In this document: piece by piece, positions 1-6,478 of the stretch
Position numbering within the stretch: the stretch's first letter is position 1
How the letters are laid out: each line of letters begins with the position of its first letter
Origin: Euryarchaeota archaeon UBA62
GTDB lineage: Archaea; Thermoplasmatota; Poseidoniia; Poseidoniales; Thalassarchaeaceae
Reading direction: 5' to 3'
Assembly: GCA_002502095.1 (NCBI GenBank)
Contig: DAPJ01000043.1
Coordinates: 1-10,493, forward strand
DNA length: 10,493 nt
Notes under the pieces: model-generated
Told to the model about the DNA's origin: nothing
Databases searched by the model: none
What the model saw: only the letters and a program-made list of their open reading frames with translations
Made by a program: the position numbers and the translations under genes

Positions 1-57
<57 letters not shown>

Positions 58-89
58 GGCACCCCTTGGAAGGCAAACCACTATTGAAA

Positions 90-97
90 CCTATAGG
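90..97 (-). promoter_or_regulatory. Probable TATA box of the tRNA-Thr gene
   Basis: The octamer CCTATAGG lies 33-40 bp upstream of the first base of the tRNA. If the primary transcript starts a few bases before the mature 5' end, as is usual for archaeal tRNA genes, the box falls at about -26. It is the only TATA-like element in this short intergenic stretch that is oriented suitably. Placement is by inspection only. Confidence 0.4.
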
Positions 98-102
98 CGA
101 TT

Positions 103-117
103 GGGGGGGACTTTGAT
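103..117 (+). promoter_or_regulatory. Probable promoter (G-run plus TTTGAT) of the zinc-ribbon gene / pheS unit
   Basis: A run of seven G (103-109) is followed by ACTTTGAT, with TTTGAT at 112-117, starting 29 bp before the ATG at 141. That spacing fits a TATA-like element of a leaderless archaeal transcript starting at or next to the ATG. No Shine-Dalgarno-like sequence is seen before this ATG. A nearly identical arrangement precedes the lipoprotein gene that starts at 8430. Confidence 0.35.
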
Positions 118-140
118 GCGTAGGACCCCTTGGCAAGTTC

Positions 141-542
141 ATGAGCGCACCCATTCGGAACAATAGCAGGGCCAACCTTGCAATATCTGGATGGATGTGT
201 ATAGTGATTGGCAGTGGAATCATACTAAGCTCGGGTCCATCGAGTTTAGTTCTAGCCATAGCCGTCCCGATTTCGATTTCAGGAATATGCCTACTGTTGG
301 TTGCAATAGGGATGACCGATGAACAGGAAGTCGACCAGGAGGAAATACATGCTTGGATGCCGGATACCGATTTTCTTCCAGATGCGGGGGGCCCAATGTT
401 CAGAGTAGATACTACCTTGATTTCTCCTGTGAAGACCTCAATACTGTGTGGAAGGTGTGGAAACGTAGAAATTTTGAATGGCCCCAAGCCTAGCAAATAC
501 TTCTGCAAAGAATGTGAAATTACACTATGGGAAGAAGAGTGA
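141..542 (+). CDS. Small membrane protein with two transmembrane helices and a C-terminal zinc ribbon
   Basis: A 133-residue protein. Two hydrophobic segments, about residues 13-30 and 37-57, form a helical hairpin in the membrane. An acidic linker follows (about 59-90). The C-terminal end holds two CxxC knuckles, C103-GR-C106 and C122-KE-C125, spaced as in a rubredoxin-type zinc ribbon. The tail is acidic (WEEE). With a short N-terminus, the hairpin would leave both ends, including the zinc ribbon, on the cytoplasmic side. The gene ends 44 nt before the favoured pheS start, so the two are probably cotranscribed. I do not recognise a named family. The start is the first ATG and has a promoter-like element 29 bp upstream. 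No function can be assigned; a regulatory or protein-binding role is only a guess. Confidence 0.75.
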   Translation: MSAPIRNNSRANLAISGWMCIVIGSGIILSSGPSSLVLAIAVPISISGICLLLVAIGMTDEQEVDQEEIHAWMPDTDFLPDAGGPMFRVDTTLISPVKTSILCGRCGNVEILNGPKPSKYFCKECEITLWEEE

Positions 543-586
543 TTCTTCACGGTAGTCTCAAGTGTGAGGCCCCGATCGAGCAGTCA

Positions 587-2086
587 ATGACGATGGATAT
601 GAGCAATAATGACAGGACCATGCTCAAGTCCATGCTTACCCATCCAAACAGGGAATGGGCAATTGATGACCTACTAGAGTCCACTGGATGGAAAGACCAA
701 GTTCACGTTGCTGGCTCTGGGCAATCACTGTCCGAATTAGGGCTGGTCTCCATTCATGAGAGTAAGATAAGGACTGTTTCACTAGACTCAGAGGGGGAAA
801 AGGCAGCTCAAAATGGATTATTGGAGGAAAGAATATGGAAATGGTACCTTGACTCCGATGAGGATAAGAGGAATATGGAAAATCTATTTGATGCGGGCTT
901 CCAAAGAAACGAGGCAGGACCTGGGATAGGACTCCTGAAATCTATCGGCGTGAGACTAGAATCTGGTAATTTGGTCGCCCAGGATGAAGAGCTAATTTCA
1001 TCTGTCATTTCCGAAAGGCGAGATTTTATCTCCAAGATCTCAAAATCAAGCGTCGAAGATTCAGAGTTAAGCCCACAACTAATAGAGCACTTCTCAAGGA
1101 GGAAAGGTCTGATTTCAATAGATGTCCAAGTTACCCGTACATGGTCCCTGACTGAAGAGGGACTCTCAGTAGACGGCGAACTACTTTCTCATGTTGAAAT
1201 GATAGGGGAGGTGACTCCCGAGCTTTTGCAAGGAGAATCTTGGATAGGAGCCAAGTTCAAGCCTTTCGACGTAAATGCACCAACTGTCACCCCTACTGGA
1301 GGAAGGCCCCATCCGATGCAAGCACTGATTGAGAGAATTAGGAATGTCTTCTTAGAAATGGGATTCTCTGAGATAGAAGGAAATTTCGTACAATCCGCAG
1401 GCTGGAATATGGATGCTTTGTACATACCTCAGTCTCATCCTGCAAGGACAATGCAAGACACATTCTACCTCTCAAACCCACAAAAAGTCGAGGTCCAAGA
1501 AGAGTATCTCGATTTATGGTCGAAGGTTCACGAGCACGGTCATGATACAGGAAGTAGGGGTTGGGGGAGGAGATTCGACAGGGAAGAGGCTCAGAAGGGA
1601 CTCCTCAGAACTCATACAACAGTGAACACTGTCAGGCACATTGCTGAGAATCCAAGCAAGCCTTCAAGAGTTTTTGGAATTGGTAGAGTCTTCAGACAGG
1701 AAACCATAGATAGGACCCATTTACCAGAGTTCCATCAGATTGAAGGCATCATTCACGAAGAAAACGCAAATCTTCCTATGCTAATCACAACACTGAAGAC
1801 TTTCTACTCGAAGATGGGTTATGATGATGTTAGAGTTAGGCCAGCCTACTTCCCCTACACTGAGCCTAGTGTGGAAGTGGACATCCTTTGGAGGGGCGAG
1901 TGGCTGGAGCTCGGAGGGGCTGGGATATTCCGGCCAGAAGTAACCGAGCCGTTGGGTACAGAATGGCCCGTATGTGCGTGGGGCATGGGACTCGAGAGAC
2001 TGGCGATGCTCATACTCGGACTTGATGATATAAGGCAGTTATACCAGCCCGACTTGGAGAAACTGGGGCAAATGCCAATACTCTGA
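587..2086 (+). CDS. pheS: Phenylalanyl-tRNA synthetase alpha subunit (PheS), archaeal type
   Basis: This is the catalytic subunit of the (alpha beta)2 enzyme that charges tRNA-Phe in the cytoplasm; 499 residues from this start, the usual size for archaeal PheS. The first ~220 residues look like the winged-helix region. The class II core is unmistakable: SHPARTMQDTFYL at about 283-295, RTHTT near 341, motif 2 from FGIGRVFRQE to THLPEFHQIEG at about 363-387, YFPYTEPSVEVD near 421-432, and motif 3 GMGLERL near 466-472. The frame stays open upstream to an ATG at 527, which would overlap the previous gene by 16 nt and add 20 residues not resembling the family. ATGs at 587, 593 and 599 are all plausible, and none has a clear ribosome site. 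pheT is not in the window. The 3' end overlaps the convergent YHYH gene by 77 nt. Confidence 0.97.
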   Translation: MTMDMSNNDRTMLKSMLTHPNREWAIDDLLESTGWKDQVHVAGSGQSLSELGLVSIHESKIRTVSLDSEGEKAAQNGLLEERIWKWYLDSDEDKRNMENLFDAGFQRNEAGPGIGLLKSIGVRLESGNLVAQDEELISSVISERRDFISKISKSSVEDSELSPQLIEHFSRRKGLISIDVQVTRTWSLTEEGLSVDGELLSHVEMIGEVTPELLQGESWIGAKFKPFDVNAPTVTPTGGRPHPMQALIERIRNVFLEMGFSEIEGNFVQSAGWNMDALYIPQSHPARTMQDTFYLSNPQKVEVQEEYLDLWSKVHEHGHDTGSRGWGRRFDREEAQKGLLRTHTTVNTVRHIAENPSKPSRVFGIGRVFRQETIDRTHLPEFHQIEGIIHEENANLPMLITTLKTFYSKMGYDDVRVRPAYFPYTEPSVEVDILWRGEWLELGGAGIFRPEVTEPLGTEWPVCAWGMGLERLAMLILGLDDIRQLYQPDLEKLGQMPIL

Positions 2087-4034
2087 CAAATGCAACTGCG
2101 ATTATCATCATTGCTAACATGCCTCCACTTGGCGGAACTAACCGATATACTATCCCGAAGGCCGAAGAAATATCAGAAGACTGACCAGGTGGTCCGCCCT
2201 CACATCCCTCAGGAGGTGGTCCTATCCCCGGTCCCCAAGTCTCCCCACGACCCGAGCAATCAACTTCGTCATCTCCCTCTCCATTCTGGCTGTCTAGTGA
2301 AACTTCGCCCCTGTAGCAGTTGATGAAGTATGGAAAACCTATGCCTCCCTCTCCATTTTCCCACGTTGTATGATAGTGGTAAATTCCCTCAGGATAGTCT
2401 GGAGTGGGCCCGAATTGCCCATTGCATGAATCTAGATCACCAAGTCCAACAACATACTCGTAATCATCAATGCCATTGTAACCTGTTTCTCCCTCCTTTA
2501 GGCGATATGATGATTTCATTTCCGATACAACCCCCTCTTCATCCCAACCCACGAATCCATAGATCGGATATCCATCTAAGGCGAACCCAACAATAGGTGA
2601 ATGCTCTGAAAGAGATCTAGAAGAGTCAATATGGTAGTCCCTCCATGTTTGATTAGTTTCCTCATCTGGATGCCAGTGCGCGCAGTTAGCGTCTGCATGA
2701 TAATGGTAAGCGCCACCAGGGCCAGAGTGGCCATGGCATATCCCAAGCCAGATATGTTGCCTGTCTTCTTCATACTCCCCCTCATGTCCAGCAACCGCAT
2801 CTCCGCCCGGGCCATCTTCAGGTCCGAAAATGGGAACTCCATTCACAGCAAAGGCAACAGCGTCTCTCTCAGGAGCCATAGTACAACCATCTGAAGAGAG
2901 AGACGGATCGCAACCAGTCTGATTATTGGGAACTAGCGGAATCCTCCATTCGAGAGTTTGCTCACTTGTACAGCAACCAGGACCGGACTCCAGGTCATGA
3001 TTGGGTATTCCATTAGAATCGATTACAATCTCAGTCTCTCCTATCTCAAAACTCAATTGACAAAGATGGTTATCTGAATCAGTAGTATTGTAATCATCCA
3101 CTGGTTCTACTTGTTCAGTTGAGTCGCAAAGAAGTATACCCTCCCACCATGACTGTGACCCAGTTCCATTATCCACAGGCTCAATATCATATTCGCATGA
3201 GCCATCATCCTCTTCTGCGGCTTCATCATAGTTACTTGCGCTTGGATCTGTACACCCCGGAGCAGGTTCGGGCTCGCTATCATATTCGCATGAGCCATCA
3301 TCCTCTTCTGCGGCTTCGTCATAGTTACTTGCGCTTGGATCAGTACAGCCTTCCTCTATCGCCTCAATTACTGTGATAGTAGTAGTTGCCAAAAATGAAC
3401 TCTCTGTCCAAACACCACATACTGACCAGAGAGATAGAGTAGTATTATCTTGTATGTTTGACAGCTCTAAATCAAAACTGCCGTCTTCTCCTATTGGGAG
3501 GCCCAAGCCTGACTCAGATGCATCTGCAGTCGACCACCTTAGAGAGCATGTGTCGACAGAGTCATGGAGAACCTGTCCACTTATTGGGGCTGTCCCGCCT
3601 TTAGTAATAGTAAAATCACTCACTGATAGTGATATAATAGTCCCACTCTCATCGGGGTAATTTATTGAGAAAACCTTTGTCCATGTAGAATCTTGCCCAA
3701 GACTATCGGTCGCAACCACCTGGAGTGCATGACTCCCAACTCCGAGTGATGAGACATCCAAGGTCACAACCCCGTTATCGTCAAGAGGTTCCATGACCTG
3801 CTCTCCGTTCAGAGTAATCAAGACAGACAGGCCCCCCATCTCCTCATCTGAGATTGTTATATTCACTGTTTCAATCTCACCAACCAGCATAGTGTCAGGG
3901 ACATCAGAGTCAATAGTTGGAGATCCATTCACCCCCTCATCTTCAATACCGAAGAACAGTAGGCCGGTCATCACGCTAGTAACCATCAGGGCCGACAGAA
4001 AAATCGACCTCGCCATCCCATTATCTTCTGCCAT
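2010..4034 (-). CDS. Large secreted, membrane-anchored YHYH-domain protein with Ig-like domains and two GCTDPSASNY repeats
   Basis: 674 residues. There is a signal peptide or N-terminal anchor (MARSIFLSALMVTSVMTGLLFFG, starting at residue 7), then two beta-rich Ig-like regions (about 37-127 and 130-225). Two identical 24-residue GCTDPSASNY-type modules follow (about 230-253 and 261-284). The YHYH domain (about 320-580) has HGH at 434-436, a first YHYH at 443-446, an HWH at 453-455, SPIVGFALDGYPIYG at 479-493, a second YHYH at 552-555, and GFPYFINC. Last comes a predicted C-terminal membrane helix (about 636-656). The clustered His residues suggest metal binding, but the biochemical role of YHYH proteins is not established. 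The frame is open to an ATG at 4058, but that codon lies inside the TATA-like box; a TATA centre at 4060 is 26 bp before the ATG at 4034, which favours a leaderless start there (an ATG at 4016 is also possible). The C-terminal tail is encoded opposite the end of pheS. Confidence 0.88.
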   Translation of the reverse strand: MAEDNGMARSIFLSALMVTSVMTGLLFFGIEDEGVNGSPTIDSDVPDTMLVGEIETVNITISDEEMGGLSVLITLNGEQVMEPLDDNGVVTLDVSSLGVGSHALQVVATDSLGQDSTWTKVFSINYPDESGTIISLSVSDFTITKGGTAPISGQVLHDSVDTCSLRWSTADASESGLGLPIGEDGSFDLELSNIQDNTTLSLWSVCGVWTESSFLATTTITVIEAIEEGCTDPSASNYDEAAEEDDGSCEYDSEPEPAPGCTDPSASNYDEAAEEDDGSCEYDIEPVDNGTGSQSWWEGILLCDSTEQVEPVDDYNTTDSDNHLCQLSFEIGETEIVIDSNGIPNHDLESGPGCCTSEQTLEWRIPLVPNNQTGCDPSLSSDGCTMAPERDAVAFAVNGVPIFGPEDGPGGDAVAGHEGEYEEDRQHIWLGICHGHSGPGGAYHYHADANCAHWHPDEETNQTWRDYHIDSSRSLSEHSPIVGFALDGYPIYGFVGWDEEGVVSEMKSSYRLKEGETGYNGIDDYEYVVGLGDLDSCNGQFGPTPDYPEGIYHYHTTWENGEGGIGFPYFINCYRGEVSLDSQNGEGDDEVDCSGRGETWGPGIGPPPEGCEGGPPGQSSDISSAFGIVYRLVPPSGGMLAMMIIAVAFVRVLAFAPVSPSRAGITALYHQVRV
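3185..3347 (-). repeat. Two near-identical 70-bp direct repeats inside the YHYH gene
   Basis: The units are 3185-3254 and 3278-3347, with a period of 93 bp (31 codons). They differ at only two of 70 positions, and both differences leave the encoded 24-residue module unchanged. The module contains GCTDPSASNYDEAA and DDGSCEYD, with one Cys at each end that could pair. Similar repeat modules are common in secreted proteins of marine microbes. The 23-bp spacer encodes a short acidic/proline linker. The near identity at DNA level points to recent duplication or gene conversion. Confidence 0.95.
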
Positions 4035-4055
4035 GTTTCCAAGTGAATGAAATAG

Positions 4056-4064
4056 CATATAATT
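4056..4064 (-). promoter_or_regulatory. TATA-like box of the YHYH gene
   Basis: On the minus strand the sequence reads AATTATATG, centred near 4060. This is 26 bp upstream of the A of the ATG at 4034, the classic distance of an archaeal TATA box from the transcription start. It implies a leaderless mRNA beginning at 4034, or a short leader if translation starts at 4016. It also argues against the ATG at 4058, which is part of the box. Confidence 0.5.
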
Positions 4065-4074
4065 GGAGCAGTGT

Positions 4075-4098
4075 AAAATCCTGAAAAAGGTGACAAAA
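4075..4098 (-). terminator. T-rich intrinsic terminator behind the SCO genes
   Basis: On the minus strand, just after the stop of the second SCO gene, there are three T-tracts: TTTT (4098-4095), TTTTT (4088-4084) and TTTT (4078-4075). Clusters of short T-runs without an obvious hairpin are the usual intrinsic terminators in archaea. The site sits directly before the TATA-like box of the YHYH gene, which supports a transcription-unit boundary here. Confidence 0.5.
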
Positions 4099-4106
4099 TG
4101 ACAGAA

Positions 4107-5207
4107 TCACTCATCGGCGAGAGTAATTACATCTTGCAAGAACTCATCCGCATCCCAAAATATTCCAGAGTAGGCAACTCTCTTCCTCATCTCCTTGCCT
4201 ACAATGAATGTGGTAGTCGAATGGCCTACTTCATACTCTCCGAGGGATTCATCATGCGGGTCTTGGGAGCCAGTAGAATTATCCTCCATCGACCCCATTA
4301 AGAAGCACGACAACCAATCAGAATCTCCTCTCTCATAACCATCATCGCACATGCAGTGGGCAGTACTTCCCGAGCCCATTATCCATCCATGTCCATTACA
4401 GTCCTCGCCAGGGGGGGCCATACTGGTGTTGGAGTTGCTTGACATCCATGCTAGGTGGGTATCGCTATCCATTATGATGGATGAGCTCGACTCTTGAGAC
4501 TCTACCCAGATTTCACTATCTGAGTCCCAGTAGTGAAGGACCCAATCCCAGTCTTCATCAGATGACCATTCGCCAATTGTTCCGGAACTATTTGGCCCAT
4601 CTCCTAAATCGCTAGTGATGTTAGATTCTAGAATTGTATCCGAAATGAAATCAGACCCGTTCTTCCCAAAACCATTCTTTTCGAGAATCGAACTGGAATT
4701 ATCGGGATAAAGTAGCACAAGCCTGTTAAGGTCACTTTCTGGAGGCTCGCTTGCCGAAATGTGCTCGTTATCTATTATGACATTCCATGATCGATATGTT
4801 TGCTGAAGTGTGGATACTGGACCTGTAAGGTGATACCATTCGTATCCCCTGTTCTCAGTCCACTCAGAAAGATGTGAGATCGTATCTCTTGCAGGGTCAA
4901 TCGTCACGGAGATTATCACCACATCATCTGACCTGTCTCCAAGATTCTTATCCACGTAATCTAAGTTGGAAGAAATTATGAGGCATATGTCTGGACACGC
5001 AGTGTAGACGAAAGCAACAACGATCACTTTCCCTTCATGGTCACTTAGTTCAAAGACTTCCCCATTTTGATCGAAAAGAACGAAATTTGGAGCTTCAGGC
5101 GGGTCTCTGTATTCTATTCCAAGAAACTCTAGGTCCCCTTCCCCCTGCCCCAGACAACCCGATGAGAGTAATATGATGGATACTACCGCTACTCTCAAGA
5201 AGCTCAT
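4107..5207 (-). CDS. SCO1/SenC-family lipoprotein with a long Ser/Asn-rich and EGF-like insertion (SCO-2)
   Basis: A 366-residue thioredoxin-fold protein outside the membrane. SCO proteins bind copper through a CxxxC pair plus a distal His, and serve CuA assembly or thiol-disulfide exchange. The signal peptide ends in a lipobox, LLSSGC (Cys18). The redox motif is C71-PDI-C75, and the distal ligand His329 lies in YEVGHSTTTF. Where canonical SCO1 has a short loop before that His, this protein carries roughly 160 extra residues with six N-x-S/T sequons and an EGF-like cluster (C270, C285, C287, C301, with CNGHG and CMCDDGY). Residue 76 is Leu where the sister gene has Pro. The ATG follows the TGA of the preceding SCO gene after one base, with GGAG seven bases upstream, so it is translated from the same message. 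The family call is firm; copper binding is inferred from ligands. Confidence 0.9.
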   Translation of the reverse strand: MSFLRVAVVSIILLSSGCLGQGEGDLEFLGIEYRDPPEAPNFVLFDQNGEVFELSDHEGKVIVVAFVYTACPDICLIISSNLDYVDKNLGDRSDDVVIISVTIDPARDTISHLSEWTENRGYEWYHLTGPVSTLQQTYRSWNVIIDNEHISASEPPESDLNRLVLLYPDNSSSILEKNGFGKNGSDFISDTILESNITSDLGDGPNSSGTIGEWSSDEDWDWVLHYWDSDSEIWVESQESSSSIIMDSDTHLAWMSSNSNTSMAPPGEDCNGHGWIMGSGSTAHCMCDDGYERGDSDWLSCFLMGSMEDNSTGSQDPHDESLGEYEVGHSTTTFIVGKEMRKRVAYSGIFWDADEFLQDVITLADE

Positions 5208-5208
5208 C

Positions 5209-5937
5209 TCAAGTCTCCTCTTCCATTAGGATCTTGATATCTTCTATCGCAAGCTCGACATTCCAATCGGTATCTCCCCACCAAACCCTCTGCCTAAGCT
5301 CCTTGTCCAGTATTATGGTACCCGTGGTGTGATCGACCCAGTAATCCAGTGGATGATGTTTGACCGTGACATCTTCATCTTGTTGTTGTTGAGTTTCCAA
5401 CCCGCATCCGTTATTGTCCACTTCCTCTCCTTCGGGCGTCTCCAAGCAGGTATCGAAGCCGTCCGATACCCCGTCCCCATCAGTATCGGTGTCATATGTC
5501 TGTAGCCCGACATCAAATTCCAGCCATATGTCCTCAAGATCCTCCACCGTTCCAGTTAGATGGGGCCAATGTAGTCCTCGTTGTTCTCTGTACTGATGTA
5601 AGACGGAGCTGTTATCCGTCCATGGGTCTACTGTTATCGTTAGAATCTCCACCTCAGTCCCGTAGTCATCTCCAAGCATATCAGATAGATAATCTAGATT
5701 CGCGCTCACAATAGGGCAGATATCAGGGCATCTAGTGAACAGGAAGGTTACTACGACTACCTTTCCTTCATACTCAGAGAGGGAGAAGTAATCTCCATTC
5801 TCATCGGTTAGGATAAAATCAGTTACTGGAACTGGGGGATTGATATCTTCACCGTAGAAGACATCTTCTTCGACGCCACCCATGCACCCTGCTAGCATGA
5901 TAGATATGGCCAAGATCAATCCTAATGCCCTGTTCAT
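5209..5937 (-). CDS. SCO1/SenC-family lipoprotein with a calcium-type DxDxDG insertion (SCO-1)
   Basis: 242 residues from this ATG. The lipobox IMLAGC puts the lipidated Cys at 18. The thioredoxin-like core carries C70-PDI-C74-P and the distal His203 in LDYWVDHTTG, matching the DYIVDH context of human SCO1, so all three copper ligands of the family are kept. Between the core and that His, residues 149-178 form a thrombospondin type 3-like repeat (DTDTDGDGVSDGFDTC... to NNGC) expected to bind calcium, followed by QQQQ and a HH pair at 194-195. The ATG at 5937 was chosen because it begins the signal peptide and sits one base after the TAA of the upstream gene; the G-rich run before it may act as a ribosome site. 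An ATG at 5973 would overlap the upstream gene and spoil the signal peptide. It probably acts together with SCO-2. Confidence 0.92.
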   Translation of the reverse strand: MNRALGLILAISIMLAGCMGGVEEDVFYGEDINPPVPVTDFILTDENGDYFSLSEYEGKVVVVTFLFTRCPDICPIVSANLDYLSDMLGDDYGTEVEILTITVDPWTDNSSVLHQYREQRGLHWPHLTGTVEDLEDIWLEFDVGLQTYDTDTDGDGVSDGFDTCLETPEGEEVDNNGCGLETQQQQDEDVTVKHHPLDYWVDHTTGTIILDKELRQRVWWGDTDWNVELAIEDIKILMEEET

Positions 5938-5938
5938 T

Positions 5939-6478
5939 TTAGCCCCCCCTTCTCGAAATAATGCCAACTCCAATGATTGCTATGACTCCGAACAGTAAAA
6001 ACACATTCGATGAGACACCTCCTTCCTCATCCTGATTCTGGGCACCATCAACTTCTCCAAAGGAATAACCGGAAGGAGGTCCAGATTCATTGTGAACATC
6101 CTCAATCAGCGTGAAACTAAGGGTCTTCCAAAGACTTCCGTTGGAGATTATATCTAGCTCATATTCTCCTGCAGTCCAATTACTAGGATCGAGCCAGAGT
6201 CTGCATTCATCATCCGTTGTAGTGGAGTTGAAGCCGGTTGCAGTACACTGATAGTCCATTACTCCATCTTCGTCCTTGTCTAATTCCAGACTCCTCTCAT
6301 AATCGACCACATTGTAAAAGATAAGCGTATCATTCTGTACAACCTCAGCTGACTCTGGTTGCAGAGAACCATTCCTCATTATGAAGGAGAATGAGTTCGC
6401 TCCATGGGCCGAAGCAACAGGGATTAGAAGGAGAAAAACCACCGCTATTGATAATTGACTCCTCAGAGTTAATCTCAT
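5939..6478 (-). CDS. Small surface protein: mature N-terminal His, beta-type domain, C-terminal membrane anchor
   Basis: 179 residues. A signal peptide (1-24) ends in PVASA, so signal peptidase cleavage would leave His25 as the first mature residue. The following ~100 residues are beta-rich and vaguely cupredoxin-like (VVQNDTLIFYNVVD at about 46-59, WTAGEYEL near 101-108), with an acidic DKDEDG stretch and two cysteines, C78 and C92. A linker leads to a C-terminal helix (about 157-174) ending in RRGG, which would anchor the domain outside the membrane. No standard type-1 copper ligand set is visible, so a cupredoxin assignment is tentative. The ATG overlaps the stop of the upstream LVIVD gene (ATGA), with GGAGG ten bases before it. 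The truncated gene at the right window edge is a paralogue. I do not recognise a named family. Confidence 0.82.
   Translation of the reverse strand: MRLTLRSQLSIAVVFLLLIPVASAHGANSFSFIMRNGSLQPESAEVVQNDTLIFYNVVDYERSLELDKDEDGVMDYQCTATGFNSTTTDDECRLWLDPSNWTAGEYELDIISNGSLWKTLSFTLIEDVHNESGPPSGYSFGEVDGAQNQDEEGGVSSNVFLLFGVIAIIGVGIISRRGG

Noticed and set aside
527..586. Upstream 20-codon extension of pheS from the ATG at 527
   Set aside because: It overlaps the end of the preceding gene, and the added residues do not resemble a PheS N-terminus; ATGs at 587-599 give the normal length.
2330..2894. Several open frames of 77-95 codons on the plus strand opposite the YHYH gene
   Set aside because: They are His- and Pro-rich shadows of the YHYH coding strand with no start signals and no recognisable motifs.
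3119..3376. CRISPR-like appearance of the paired 70-bp repeats
   Set aside because: There are only two units, in frame with a protein, with a period of 93 bp and a coding linker; no array or cas gene is present.
5939..6478. Firm identification as a type-1 copper cupredoxin
   Set aside because: The hydrophobic NDTLIFYN stretch resembles cupredoxins, but the Cys/His/Met ligand cluster at the C-terminal end of such domains is not visible.
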